A stretch of DNA of 64,000 bases from contig CALEKA010000120.1 in NCBI GenBank assembly GCA_937898715.1, positions 17,062 through 81,061 of the forward strand, written 5' to 3'. Positions 1 to 8,260 of this stretch are shown piece after piece. How positions within the stretch are numbered: position 1 is the first letter of the stretch; each line of letters begins with the position of its first letter. The notes beneath the pieces are model-generated. The model was given only the letters and a program-made list of their open reading frames with translations. It had not been told where the DNA came from and ran no database searches. The stretch comes from an uncultured Prevotella sp. Its GTDB lineage: Bacteria > Bacteroidota > Bacteroidia > Bacteroidales > Bacteroidaceae. A program made the position numbers and the translations under genes.

Positions 1-66
1 ATGACTGTCTGCATAAAGAAGTTTTTAGAGAAAAGGCGTTTCGACTATCGCAGTGCGTAGACCGAA

Positions 67-1011
67 CTATTTGTGCACATCATTAGTGTCGGCAGTGCTC
101 TGATCCTGCTGCTTTCTCGACCAGATGATGAGGAGCACGGCGGGGATGATAAGAGCTATGCCTACGACGACTTGCCAAGTGAAGGCTTCGTGGAATACGA
201 GGCAACCCACGATAACGGCAGTCAGAGGCTCGAGTGCACCGAGTACAGCCACCATCGTACTGCCGATGCGCTTCACGCTGTAGACCAGCGCCACATTGGT
301 CACGAAGGTACAGATGAGTGAGAGCGAGAGCAGATTCTGCACTTGAAGTTCCGTGGTGATAGGCTTGAAGTTGCCCTGACGTAGCGCTTCTGCACCGAAA
401 ATGAGTGCGCCGATAAACATCACGTAAAATACCAGTTTCGTGCCATCCATCGTGGCTGCACGCGAGCGGTTTACGCGGATGATGTAGAGCGCATAGCATA
501 CGGCAGAGATGAGCACGATGACTACTCCCTTCACACTCGTATTTCCCGTAGGGTCCCACGACAAGACACCCACACCTGCTACTGCCATGCACACGGCAAA
601 GATGGTGCTGAAACGACGAGCTTCGTTGTAGAAGGTCATCATGATGATGGCTGTCACCACGGGATACATGAAGTGGAGCGTGGTGGCTACACCGCTCGTC
701 ATATAGTTGTAGCCATCGATAAGGAATAGGGCCGATCCATCGGAGATAAACGACAGATAGATCAAGGTTACAAGTTCGCCGCGAGTCACCTTAAAACTCT
801 TGCGCCCTACCAACATACATAGGGCTACGATGATGCTGGCAAAGCCGAATCGGTAGAAGAGAATCGTGGGGTCGGACATGAAGTTGGGCGACGCCCCATC
901 ATGCTTGATTGGTAGCGTGAAGAAGGGGATGAAGCCATAGCATATAGCGGCTATCAGACCTACGATGAAGCCCAGCGTGACTTGGCGCGAGGCTGAGGGA
1001 GTGTTATTCAT
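67..1011 (-). CDS. EamA/DMT-family transporter
   Basis: An inner-membrane permease of the drug/metabolite transporter superfamily; the substrate cannot be read from the sequence. The 314 residues form about ten hydrophobic segments arranged as two EamA repeats, roughly residues 15-150 and 160-298. The second repeat contains the typical 'LGALEPLTAVIVG' segment. Length is normal for the family. The start ATG at 1011 is followed by a short polar N-terminus (MNNTPSASRQ) and then the first membrane helix, and the C-terminus is short and charged. It runs in the same direction as the nitroreductase gene 30 bases upstream, so co-transcription is possible, but a functional link is not evident. Confidence 0.85.
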   Translation of the reverse strand: MNNTPSASRQVTLGFIVGLIAAICYGFIPFFTLPIKHDGASPNFMSDPTILFYRFGFASIIVALCMLVGRKSFKVTRGELVTLIYLSFISDGSALFLIDGYNYMTSGVATTLHFMYPVVTAIIMMTFYNEARRFSTIFAVCMAVAGVGVLSWDPTGNTSVKGVVIVLISAVCYALYIIRVNRSRAATMDGTKLVFYVMFIGALIFGAEALRQGNFKPITTELQVQNLLSLSLICTFVTNVALVYSVKRIGSTMVAVLGALEPLTAVIVGCLVFHEAFTWQVVVGIALIIPAVLLIIWSRKQQDQSTADTNDVHK

Positions 1012-1041
1012 AGAGAGAGTTGTATGAGTGTATGATGGATG

Positions 1042-1686
1042 TTACCACTGATTGTAGTGAATGTTGTCCTTATTATATTTGTCTTTGGGTTGTGGGTCGC
1101 CCTTAGGATAGCCAATGGGCACTACGCAGAGGGGCACGATGTGTGCGGGCAGGCGGAAGGCTTTCTTCACCACTGCGAGGCGTTCTTCGTAAGGATAGAC
1201 ACCAGTCCATACGGCGCCCAATCCCATAGCTTCGGCTTGTAAGAGCAGATTCTCGGTTGCGGCAGAGCAGTCGAATGCCCAGTTGGTAGAGGGCTTGCCC
1301 TCGTCGTCGGTCACGCTAAGGTCGCCACACACCACGATTGCGGCTTGTGCCTCCTTGAGCATCTTGGCGTAGGGGAGGAGGGGCGCGAGCGAGTCGATGG
1401 TGGCCTTACTGTCGACGACGATAAATTTCCACGGACGCATGTCGCGGCCTGTGGGAGCAGCCATGGCGGCACGCACGAGCGTGTCGAGCTGTTCGCGACT
1501 TACGGCGCGGTCGGTATACGAGCGTACGCTCTTACGCGAGAGTATGTTGTGCATCACCACTTCCGATGCATTGCATGAACCATTCGCGGTCGCTTCAGAA
1601 GCCTGCTTATGAGAGGCAACGAGGTGTGCCATCGTGGCGAGTAGCGCTATGACGAGCACGAGTGAAACAATCTTGTACTTATTCAT
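1042..1686 (-). CDS. Nitroreductase-family protein with N-terminal membrane anchor
   Basis: A flavin-dependent NAD(P)H oxidoreductase of the nitroreductase superfamily. The family signature is visible as 'SRKSVRSYTDRAVS' near residues 50-63, followed by 'AAMAAPTGRDMRPWKFIVV' (FMN contact region), and a C-terminal 'GLGAVWTGVYPYEER' and 'VVPIGYPKGDPQP' block. Unlike soluble relatives it begins with a hydrophobic segment (residues 6-24), so it is probably anchored or exported, facing the periplasm. It starts only 3 bases after the stop codon of the FMN-binding polyferredoxin gene, which suggests that the two form one membrane redox module. The electron acceptor is unknown. Confidence 0.85.
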   Translation of the reverse strand: MNKYKIVSLVLVIALLATMAHLVASHKQASEATANGSCNASEVVMHNILSRKSVRSYTDRAVSREQLDTLVRAAMAAPTGRDMRPWKFIVVDSKATIDSLAPLLPYAKMLKEAQAAIVVCGDLSVTDDEGKPSTNWAFDCSAATENLLLQAEAMGLGAVWTGVYPYEERLAVVKKAFRLPAHIVPLCVVPIGYPKGDPQPKDKYNKDNIHYNQW

Positions 1687-1689
1687 TTC

Positions 1690-2985
1690 TTATTCTTTTG
1701 GATCGGAGTTTTTAAGAGAGATGGAGTCCTTATTCTTTTGGATCGGAGTTTTCCGTGAAGTGGAATCTTCCGCGAGGTCGAGTAGTTGGCCCATAGGGCA
1801 CAGACTGCGACACCACAATCTGGGCATGAAGCAACTTGCCAATACGAAAGCCGCTGCCAAGACGATTACGGCAGGCATAGCCGTGGTGAAGAGGAAAGCG
1901 GTGAAAGGCTCATAGTCGAGCACCTCGCCGCCCCAGAATGCAGTCCAGAGCAAGAGCATGAGCAAGCAGAACACCGCCATGCGCACTCTCGTCATCCATC
2001 GATAGACCGCCGCAGAGCAGTGAATCTTGGGGAAGGGTAGGCGAGAAGCCAACTCCTGCAAACTGCCGTAGGGGCAAATCCACGTGCAGTAATAATGCTT
2101 ATTCTTAATCAGTGGCATGCCAATCGCTATGATGAGCACCAACAGAGTGGGCCATGTAGCCCCGATGTCGATGCCGTTGGCAATCCATCCGCGCAGCAAT
2201 GAGAGTGATAGGAACTGTCCGCACCAGAATCCGAGCACCAAAACGTTGAGTACCAACTGCACCATGCGCAGTGGCTTGTTGCCTCGGAAGAGCAGACAAA
2301 TGCCTGCACCGAGAAGCAAGACGATGACCACAGCCAAGCCACGTCCCCAACCTATGGCTGGAGCCTTGTCTTCAGCGGCTGAAGCACTGCTATAAGCGGC
2401 GAGCGACTTCTGCACATTGGCTATGATGGCACGGCTCGAGAAGGTAGCACCCGTCACGGCGTCCACCTTCGCCTGAGTAGCCTCTTCAGCAGTCTTTCCC
2501 ACGTATTGCGATATGATGTGGCTGAAGGCATTGTTGAAGAAATGAGGTGTATCCGCATTGTCGGCAGCAACGATCTGGCAGACCTTGCCTTGTCCGTCAA
2601 TGTATATATATAAAGGAGTAGGTCCGGCAAATCCTTGGTCAGTGTGGGCGTAGGGATTGGTCGATATCACGGTGCCAAGCGCGGCTTGGCTATCATCCGA
2701 TGATCGTACGTCCCACGATGCAGAGTCGCGCTCTTCGAGCACCACTCGCTGAGCGTCTATGCCCATCTGCTTGAGCTGCGCATCGGTAGGCTTGATAGCC
2801 AATGCAGATTGGGGTGCATCGCTCTGTGCGCTATGGGAGAATCCTATGTCGTGGCCAAAGAGTCGTCCTGTCCATAGCGTGGCAGCTACGAGCATGAAAA
2901 ACACCACCAAGAGCGATAGCGCATGTTCGAGCAGAGCCATCGTACGGTTCCAGGTGCGTGTAGAGGTTATAGTCGTTTTTTTCAT
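1690..2985 (-). CDS. FMN-binding, NosR/NapH-like membrane polyferredoxin
   Basis: A membrane electron-transfer protein. After an N-terminal transmembrane segment (about residues 17-37) comes a periplasmic FMN-binding domain with the flavin-attachment motif 'DAVTGATFSS' (near residue 177, covalent FMN on Thr expected). Four to five further membrane helices follow, carrying two iron-sulfur signatures: 'CTWICPYG' near residue 300 and 'CFMPRLWCRSLCPMG' near residue 390. This order is that of NosR/RnfG-NapH type proteins, which move electrons across the membrane to a periplasmic partner; here the adjacent membrane-anchored nitroreductase is the obvious candidate (inference). The last 25 residues are encoded by an imperfect duplication of about 24 bases (1688-1712 and 1731-1754), so the tail looks recently extended. 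Confidence 0.85.
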   Translation of the reverse strand: MKKTTITSTRTWNRTMALLEHALSLLVVFFMLVAATLWTGRLFGHDIGFSHSAQSDAPQSALAIKPTDAQLKQMGIDAQRVVLEERDSASWDVRSSDDSQAALGTVISTNPYAHTDQGFAGPTPLYIYIDGQGKVCQIVAADNADTPHFFNNAFSHIISQYVGKTAEEATQAKVDAVTGATFSSRAIIANVQKSLAAYSSASAAEDKAPAIGWGRGLAVVIVLLLGAGICLLFRGNKPLRMVQLVLNVLVLGFWCGQFLSLSLLRGWIANGIDIGATWPTLLVLIIAIGMPLIKNKHYYCTWICPYGSLQELASRLPFPKIHCSAAVYRWMTRVRMAVFCLLMLLLWTAFWGGEVLDYEPFTAFLFTTAMPAVIVLAAAFVLASCFMPRLWCRSLCPMGQLLDLAEDSTSRKTPIQKNKDSISLKNSDPKE

Positions 2986-3114
2986 TGTAGAGGGCTATGT
3001 TCAGTTTTTAGTTTTTGGGTTTTAGGTTATAAAGTAACTTTTTGCCTCTTGTCGTGTTTAGGACTGCATAAAGTCGCTCCGCTTTTAGTTTTGAGATCTT
3101 AGGTTATAAAGTAA
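2986..3114. repeat. AT-rich 'ggttataaagtaa' spacer repeats
   Basis: No gene is seen between the polyferredoxin start and the mobile element that follows. The stretch repeats 'ttaggttataaagtaa' at about 3032-3049 and 3098-3114. The same words recur in the leuA-leuC and leuC-leuD spacers (13.2 and 14.7 kb), so this is a dispersed intergenic sequence family of this genome. The second copy of the word supplies the target site of the 162-base element next to it. Confidence 0.6.
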
Positions 3115-3276
3115 ACCCGTTGGCGGGATTTCTGGTTAATGGGTAAACAAGTTGACAAGTTAACAAGTAAATATGTCTTAGACTACTTGTTTCGTTAAAA
3201 ACGAGAACGATTGGACTCGACAAACATACTTGTTCACCTGTTAACTTGTCAACCCGTTTACAAATTTCGCCAACGC
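3115..3276 (+). mobile_element. MITE-like element, copy 1 (162 bp, 9-bp target duplication)
   Basis: A short non-coding element bounded by terminal inverted repeats (ACCCGTTGGCG at the left, CGCCAACGC at the right). The inversion continues imperfectly for about 50 bases as 'GTTGACAAGTTAACA' words. It is flanked on both sides by the perfect 9-base direct repeat ATAAAGTAA (3106-3114 and 3277-3285), the expected footprint of transposition. Copies 2 (10913-11073) and 3 (63770-63931, inverted) have the same ends and almost the same length. There is no transposase inside, so it would have to be moved by an enzyme encoded elsewhere. Confidence 0.85.
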
Positions 3277-3326
3277 ATAAAGTAAGCTCTTAACTTCTCA
3301 ACTATTCAACTTCTCAACTCAAGAAG

Positions 3327-4373
3327 TCATCCTTCTCGGAAGAAGTCGAAGCTTTCGTACACCTGCTCTTGTGAGAGATGCTGGTTGAGTTCCACTTGAC
3401 CAATGCCGCTGAGCAGAGTGAAGTTGATCACGCCGCCCACGTTCTTCTTGTCGTGGAGCATGAGGTCGTAGAGATGAGGATAGTCATCACACGTAAACTG
3501 AAATGCGCCATAATTGTCGCGAATGAAGCGTACCGTCTGCTGCATCTGTTGGGTGGGGAAATGGCTGTGCATGGCGCTGAGATAAAGCTCGCAAAGTAGT
3601 CCGTAAGCCACGGCGTAACCATGCAGGATGGGGCGTCCTTGCTCCAGAGCGAGGCTTTCGAAAGCATGGCCCACGGTATGTCCCAAGTTGAGCGCTTTGC
3701 GTATGCCATGTTCGTGAGGATCTTCTGTCACGATGCGACTTTTGCAGTCGATGCTCTGCTTTACGAGTTCTTGCAGGTGAGCATAGTCGGGCTGGTCGAG
3801 GTCGAACTTCATATGGTCTGCCCACATCTCGGCATTCTCCAGAAGCGAGTGTTTTAGCATTTCGGCATAGCCAGAGCGCAGATTCTCGTCGTCGAGTGTA
3901 CGGAGAAACTCCGTGTCGACCACTACGCTGCGAGCTTCCTTGAAAGCGCCAATTTCATTTTTCAATCCGTTGAAGTTGATACCCGTCTTTCCGCCCACGG
4001 CAGCATCCACCATAGCGAGTAGCGTGGTCGGCACGTTGATAAAGTCGATGCCTCGCTTAAAGGTGGCTGCGGCAAATCCTCCGAGATCGGTCACCATGCC
4101 GCCTCCGAGGTTGATCATCAGCGAACGGCGTGAAGCCTTCCCGTCGCTAAGTCCCTTCCACACGGTGGCGAGCGTTTCGAGCGTCTTGTGCGTATCGGTG
4201 GCACCGATCACGATGCCTTCAGCCCCCTTTAGCGCCTGGCTCTCTGCCAGAAGTGGACGGCACAAGCGCTGTGTGGTCTCGTCGGTAAGCAGGAATATGC
4301 GATCAGCTCCGCTCTCGGTGCAGAGCTGGTCGAGGCATGAAGTGATATTGTGAGAATAGACTATCTGTTGCAT
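3327..4373 (-). CDS. aroB: 3-dehydroquinate synthase
   Basis: Second enzyme of the shikimate pathway: converts DAHP to 3-dehydroquinate using NAD and a divalent metal, in the cytoplasm. The 348-residue protein is of normal length. Diagnostic segments are 'NLGGGMVTDLGGFAAATFKRG' (NAD-binding), 'PTTLLAMVDAAVGGKTGIN' (substrate phosphate and catalytic lysine), and the metal ligands in 'SGYAEMLKHSL' and 'ALNLGHTVGHAFES', with a third histidine in 'LHGYAVAYG'. It is the last gene of a probable minus-strand operon behind the lipoprotein and thioesterase genes. Start ATG at 4373. Confidence 0.95.
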   Translation of the reverse strand: MQQIVYSHNITSCLDQLCTESGADRIFLLTDETTQRLCRPLLAESQALKGAEGIVIGATDTHKTLETLATVWKGLSDGKASRRSLMINLGGGMVTDLGGFAAATFKRGIDFINVPTTLLAMVDAAVGGKTGINFNGLKNEIGAFKEARSVVVDTEFLRTLDDENLRSGYAEMLKHSLLENAEMWADHMKFDLDQPDYAHLQELVKQSIDCKSRIVTEDPHEHGIRKALNLGHTVGHAFESLALEQGRPILHGYAVAYGLLCELYLSAMHSHFPTQQMQQTVRFIRDNYGAFQFTCDDYPHLYDLMLHDKKNVGGVINFTLLSGIGQVELNQHLSQEQVYESFDFFREG

Positions 4374-4421
4374 GATAGCAAAAGTTTAGAAGTTTAAAGT
4401 TTAGAAGTTAAGTGGTCGCTT

Positions 4422-4877
4422 TTATTCTTCCGAATCTCCCGCTTCGAACTGTTCGAAAGCTTGGCGGTAGGCCTCGGGCAGTAGCGCCGATTCCTGCTTC
4501 TTGAGGTCGAAGCATACCATCACCGTCTCACACTGGCACACCACCATGTTGGTGCGCAGGTTGATAGCCCGCTGCTTGAGCGTGAAACTCTTCTGCCCGA
4601 TGTGTGATACGCGCGTCTCCATCACGATCTCGTCGCCATAGAATATAGGCAGGATAAAGTCGGCATTGATGTTGGCTATGACGGGCACCACGTCCGTACC
4701 GCGATAGTTTGTGCGGAGCACGTTGCGCAAGTACTCATCCTTGCCCAAGTCGTAGTAGGCAAAGTAAGAATTATTGTTTACATGGCCGTAGCGGTCTACG
4801 TCGTTGAAACGTATCTGAATGGGCAGCCGGTGGTGGTAGTGTTCGGCGGTAGCCTGAGTCTCTTCTGTAGTATTCAT
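4422..4877 (-). CDS. Acyl-CoA thioesterase, hotdog fold (4HBT type)
   Basis: A cytoplasmic single-hotdog thioesterase of the YbgC/4-hydroxybenzoyl-CoA thioesterase family, 151 residues. The signature 'IRFNDVDRYGHVNNNSYFAYYDLGKDEYL' region near residues 21-49 holds the catalytic-type aspartate (FNDVD) and the HVNN motif of the family. The remainder is the expected 'DFILPIFYGDEIVMETRVSHIGQKSF' sheet. The acyl substrate is not predictable. It sits 48 bases from aroB and 48 bases from the upstream lipoprotein gene on the same strand. Confidence 0.88.
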   Translation of the reverse strand: MNTTEETQATAEHYHHRLPIQIRFNDVDRYGHVNNNSYFAYYDLGKDEYLRNVLRTNYRGTDVVPVIANINADFILPIFYGDEIVMETRVSHIGQKSFTLKQRAINLRTNMVVCQCETVMVCFDLKKQESALLPEAYRQAFEQFEAGDSEE

Positions 4878-4925
4878 TGAGTCTTGTGAAAATTGCGTTT
4901 TACGAGGGAAGAGTTTCGCTCTTTC

Positions 4926-5354
4926 TTATTCAGCATCGTCCTCTTCGAATCCATCGAGTGCAGGATCATAGTTTTCTCCATCAAACCCGCGCTCATACTG
5001 TCGGTAGAATCCAGGGTCGTTAGCACGATTGAACTCATCCCACTGTTTCTTCTCCCGAGCTTTTCGCTTGGCTTCTTCCTCTTCGTCCTCCTCGTCGTAT
5101 TCGTAGGGATGCGTGCGTCGGTATCGTTCATGCTCTATAGAGTCTTTCACGTAGCGTATGGAGTCACGAGTCTTCTTAGCATAGTATTCACTGACTAAGC
5201 TGTCTATGCGCATGCTGTCTTCGTGAGTAGGCTTATCGGGCTCCCATTCGTAGTACGATTCTTCCACCTTATTGTGCTTCTTTAGGCAACTCGTAAGCAT
5301 GGTGAGCGAAGTGAGCCCAGCGAGCGTAAAGGCGATGAGTGAGGTATTTCTCAT
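4926..5354 (-). CDS. Highly charged hypothetical lipoprotein
   Basis: The function is not recognised. The N-terminus is a lipoprotein signal peptide with lipobox 'LTSC' (Cys near residue 23), so the mature protein should be lipid-anchored. The rest is strongly charged and rich in Glu, Arg, Lys and Tyr, with an acidic run 'EYDEEDEEEEAKRKAREKK' and a 'GFYRQYERGFDGENYDPALDG' tail; no domain is evident and part of it may be helical. It is first in a three-gene minus-strand group with the thioesterase and aroB genes. A TAGATTTG -7-like box on the minus strand (5404-5397) lies just upstream, without a convincing -33 partner. Confidence 0.6.
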   Translation of the reverse strand: MRNTSLIAFTLAGLTSLTMLTSCLKKHNKVEESYYEWEPDKPTHEDSMRIDSLVSEYYAKKTRDSIRYVKDSIEHERYRRTHPYEYDEEDEEEEAKRKAREKKQWDEFNRANDPGFYRQYERGFDGENYDPALDGFEEDDAE

Positions 5355-5424
5355 AATAGATGCTTCTAAGAATGGGCGAATTTAGTCAGAAATGTGCAAA
5401 TCTAAGCATTTTGTTGCCTTTTTC

Positions 5425-5455
5425 TTGTCGGAGCGGGGTGAGAATCGTAATTTTG
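5425..5455 (+). promoter_or_regulatory. Bacteroidetes-type promoter for the GH123-like gene
   Basis: TTG at 5425-5427, a 20-base spacer, then TAATTTTG at 5448-5455. This matches the Bacteroidetes primary sigma factor pattern (TTTG near -33, TAnnTTTG near -7). The glycosidase gene starts about 80-105 bases downstream. Confidence 0.7.
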
Positions 5456-5560
5456 CTACTTTATAGGTGGCTAATCCAGCGCGTAATGTAGCGCTTGAAG
5501 TAGCTACGCACTCCCTTATATTACCCTTATATTACAATGCATTATAATAACAATAGAAAT

Positions 5561-7222
5561 ATGAAAGCCCTCCTGCTGCCCCTTCTGCTGGGCGCCTCGC
5601 TTACAGCTCATGCACAGTCCGACCTCTTTGCTTCATGGGCGTCGAAAGACGTACATTTTGCTCCCCGCGAACGTCCATCTACTCCACTGACCACCGACAC
5701 GCTGGTCAGTGCCTGGCGTGGCGAAAGGCTCGGTGTGCAAGCCGTGATCTATGCTCCTACTGAGGGTGCTCGCTTGCAGCTACGCCTCGTCTCGAAGAAG
5801 GGCGATGATGCCATGACGCAAGCCACTGCTCGCTTTGTCAACTATGTTACGACCGACAACTATCAATACTGCGGTTACCATCCCACCGACCTCACCCCTT
5901 ACTCCGTGCCCGACGTGATCGACCTCGATCAGCCGCTAACTGTTGAGACGGAGACGGCTCACCCCATATGGTGCATCATCGACATTCCGCAGACAGCCAC
6001 TCCGGGTGTGCATCGCGTAGCGCTTGAAGTGGTCAATGCCGACACGAAGAAGGTGGTCAGACGCCTGCAACTCTCGCTTCGCGTCAACTCTCGCACGCTG
6101 CCTACCCCCCGGCAGCAGAAATTCCACGTCGACTTCTGGCAGCAGCCTTACTCCCTCTCGCGCCTGCTGGGCGTGGAGCGATGGAGCGATGCTCACATGG
6201 AAGCCCTTCGCCCATACTTGAAGCTCCTTGCTCGTTCGGGACAGAAGGTGGTATCAGCCATACTCTTCTACGAGCCTTGGGGCGATCAGAGCTACGATAA
6301 ATTCTCGCCCATGGTGCAGACCACGCTTTGTAAGGACGGCACTTGGAAGTACGACTACACGGTGTTCGACCGCTGGGTGAAGCTCTGTGCCGAGTGTGGC
6401 ATCGACGAGCAGATCAATTGCTTCTCGATGGTGCCATGGGACATGTCGTTCCGCTATTTCGACGAAGCACAGGGCAAGGATGTCGACCTCAAGACGACTA
6501 CCAACTCCGAGGAGTATCGCAACCTGTGGAGCCATTTCCTTAAAAACTTCGCTCGCCACTTGAAGGAGAAGGGATGGTACGACAAGACCTGCATCGCTAT
6601 GGACGAACGTGGACTTGCGAATATGCTCGATGCGTATCGCGTGGCACAAGAAGCTGTGCCGGGCATGAAGATGGCTCTGGCGGGCACTTACCACAAGGAG
6701 CTCTCTGACAAGCTCTACGACTACTGCATAGGCTTTGGCGAACATTTCCCCGACGACGAACTCCAAGCGCGACTTGCCAAGGGATGGCCGTCGACCACCT
6801 ACACTTGCTGTAGCAACACTGAGCCCAATCTCTTCTCCAACTCTCTCTCTGCCGAGGCAGCCTACTTGCCCGTACACTGCGTGGCAAATGGTTTCGATGG
6901 CTATCTGCACTGGTCGTGGATGAACTGGGCTGATCGCCCCTTGGAGGACACACGTTTCCGCCTATTTGCTCCTGGCGACACGTATCTGATCTATCCCGGA
7001 CCGCGTTCTTCCGTACGCTATGAACGATTTATCGAGGGCGTAGCTCTAGCGGAGAAGATTCGCATCCTTCGTGAGGAATACCAACGTAAGGGCGACAGCG
7101 AAAGCCTCCGCCAGCTCAATGATCTCGTGAAGGAATTTGCTCCAGCAGGCATACCTGAGGGCAAAACTGCGGCGGAGATGGTGTATCAACTTGAGACTTT
7201 AGTGAATGCAAATGGCAAGTAG
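5561..7222 (+). CDS. Secreted GH123/DUF4091-like glycosidase
   Basis: A likely exported glycoside hydrolase related to GH123 (beta-N-acetylgalactosaminidase) and DUF4091 proteins. The signal peptide is MKALLLPLLLGASLTAHAQ. An N-terminal beta-sandwich (to about residue 170) is followed by a TIM-barrel-like catalytic region with 'FHVDFWQQPYSLSRL', 'MVPWDMSFRYFD' and 'CIAMDERGLANML'. The adjacent Asp-Glu of the last motif fits the family's substrate-assisted mechanism. The C-terminal part with 'GYLHWSWMNW' and 'LIYPGP' is typical of DUF4091. The ATG at 5561 is preferred because the signal peptide begins there; an in-frame ATG at 5537 would add eight residues. It stands alone with its own promoter and terminator. 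Substrate specificity is inferred from the family only. Confidence 0.75.
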   Translation: MKALLLPLLLGASLTAHAQSDLFASWASKDVHFAPRERPSTPLTTDTLVSAWRGERLGVQAVIYAPTEGARLQLRLVSKKGDDAMTQATARFVNYVTTDNYQYCGYHPTDLTPYSVPDVIDLDQPLTVETETAHPIWCIIDIPQTATPGVHRVALEVVNADTKKVVRRLQLSLRVNSRTLPTPRQQKFHVDFWQQPYSLSRLLGVERWSDAHMEALRPYLKLLARSGQKVVSAILFYEPWGDQSYDKFSPMVQTTLCKDGTWKYDYTVFDRWVKLCAECGIDEQINCFSMVPWDMSFRYFDEAQGKDVDLKTTTNSEEYRNLWSHFLKNFARHLKEKGWYDKTCIAMDERGLANMLDAYRVAQEAVPGMKMALAGTYHKELSDKLYDYCIGFGEHFPDDELQARLAKGWPSTTYTCCSNTEPNLFSNSLSAEAAYLPVHCVANGFDGYLHWSWMNWADRPLEDTRFRLFAPGDTYLIYPGPRSSVRYERFIEGVALAEKIRILREEYQRKGDSESLRQLNDLVKEFAPAGIPEGKTAAEMVYQLETLVNANGK

Positions 7223-7284
7223 TCTAAGAGATAAAATCCAAATCAATAACTACAGGCATAAGGCAACTTAAAGCAAACAAGAAG

Positions 7285-7327
7285 TCTACTCAAGGACAAG
7301 TTTTACTGTCTATGAGTAGATTTTTTG
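7285..7327 (+). terminator. Intrinsic terminator after the GH123-like gene
   Basis: The stem TCTACTCA (7285-7292) pairs with TGAGTAGA (7313-7320) and is followed directly by a T run. It lies 62 bases after the stop codon of the glycosidase gene. Confidence 0.6.
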
Positions 7328-7499
7328 TTCTCAATAGCCGACTATGTCATCAATCAGCAAAGACTGTTGTATCTATTTTATTGAAGTCCAGCCTTCTATT
7401 GTTCTCCATAAAATAACGCAAGACTCATTCGAATAGCCTAAAATAAGCTATAGGACACATTTAAGCACTAATTGTTTCTTATTTGTGAAACATAATGCT

Positions 7500-7507
7500 T
7501 ATATTTG
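7500..7507 (+). promoter_or_regulatory. -7 box of the toxin-antitoxin operon
   Basis: TATATTTG fits the TAnnTTTG consensus. It overlaps the first codons of the longest possible toxin reading frame (ATG at 7495), so translation must begin downstream. This favours the ATG at 7525. No well-spaced -33 TTG is visible. Confidence 0.5.
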
Positions 7508-7524
7508 CAGCAAATAGAGAATGT

Positions 7525-7863
7525 ATGTCACAAAATATCTTCCGTCTTGTCTTGACTGACGAGGCACAGAACTTTATTGAAAGTTTACCTGAAGCGGTAT
7601 CTTACAAGATTTACTACAATATCAAGCGTGTTGCAGCTGGAGAACGCAACAAAGAACTTTTCAAAAAGTTAGAGCATTCGGAGATATGGGAATTTCGTAC
7701 ATTGTACAACAAAACTGCTTATCGCTTGTTTGCTTTCTGGGATAAAGACAAAGAAACACTGGTGATTGCCACTCATGGTATCATTAAGAAAACTCAAAAG
7801 ACGCCAAGCAAGGAGATAGCGAAAGCAGAAGCAATAAGAAAAGAATATTTCAGAAATAAATAA
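7525..7863 (+). CDS. RelE/HigB-type toxin (Gp49-like)
   Basis: Toxin of a type II toxin-antitoxin module, predicted to be a ribosome-dependent mRNA endonuclease of the Gp49/RelE superfamily. The 112-residue protein has the family pattern: 'LTDEAQNFIESLP' helix, 'LFKKLEHSEIWEFRTLYNKTAYRLFAFWDKD' sheet, and the C-terminal 'HGIIKKTQKTPSKEIAKAEAIRKEY' segment shared by Gp49-like toxins. The start at 7525 is chosen because a -7 promoter box covers the in-frame ATG at 7495. The gene precedes an XRE antitoxin by 2 bases, the toxin-first order usual for HigBA-type pairs. Confidence 0.85.
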   Translation: MSQNIFRLVLTDEAQNFIESLPEAVSYKIYYNIKRVAAGERNKELFKKLEHSEIWEFRTLYNKTAYRLFAFWDKDKETLVIATHGIIKKTQKTPSKEIAKAEAIRKEYFRNK

Positions 7864-7865
7864 TT

Positions 7866-8195
7866 ATGGCACAGATGAATCTTACCCCATTGGACGATGC
7901 GCTTGACAAGCACTTTGGAAAAGTAGGTACTCCGAAACGTGACGCTTTTGAGAGTGATGTTGATGAGGCGTTGCATGCTTATCGTTTGGGAGAAGCCATC
8001 AAGAAAGCTCGCATAGAGCAGAACTTGACACAAGAACAACTTGGTGAGCGTATCGGTGTGAAAAGAGCTCAGATTTCCAGATTAGAAAGAGGTTATAGCA
8101 TAACAATACCTACTATGCGAAAAGTGTTCAAGGCTCTTGGTGTGGTAACTGCAACCATTGACTTGGGGATTGCAGGGAAAGTGGCATTGTGGTAA
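7866..8195 (+). CDS. XRE-family antitoxin
   Basis: Antitoxin and autorepressor partner of the upstream toxin. The 109 residues include a helix-turn-helix of the XRE/Cro type ('AIKKARIEQNLTQEQLGERIGVKRAQISRLERG', about residues 39-71), preceded by an acidic region. The C-terminus is short. The partner genes are separated by only 2 bases and are presumably translationally coupled. DNA targets are not visible; no clear operator palindrome was found at the toxin promoter. Confidence 0.88.
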   Translation: MAQMNLTPLDDALDKHFGKVGTPKRDAFESDVDEALHAYRLGEAIKKARIEQNLTQEQLGERIGVKRAQISRLERGYSITIPTMRKVFKALGVVTATIDLGIAGKVALW

Positions 8196-8205
8196 TCCGC
8201 ATAAA

Positions 8206-8245
8206 GGTGGTTCTAAAAATCTGATTTTAAGATTATAGAACCACC
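8206..8245. repeat. 40-bp palindrome between convergent genes
   Basis: GGTGGTTCTA (8206-8215) is perfectly inverted at 8236-8245 (TAGAACCACC), and the stem continues with AATCT/AGATT. It lies between the antitoxin stop and the convergent transporter gene and may act as a bidirectional terminator. The outer 10 bases are identical to the ends of the palindromic element upstream of leuA (11.45 kb), so it could also be a deletion derivative of that element. Confidence 0.55.
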
Positions 8246-8260
8246 ATAGTTGCTTTGTCG

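Noticed and set aside
1..60. Short open frame at the left edge of the window
   Set aside because: Nineteen codons from base 1 to a TAG at 58-60; too short to judge, and the upstream sequence is not available.
5936..6910. Open frames antisense to the GH123-like gene
   Set aside because: They are embedded wholly in a well-supported gene and have no independent features.
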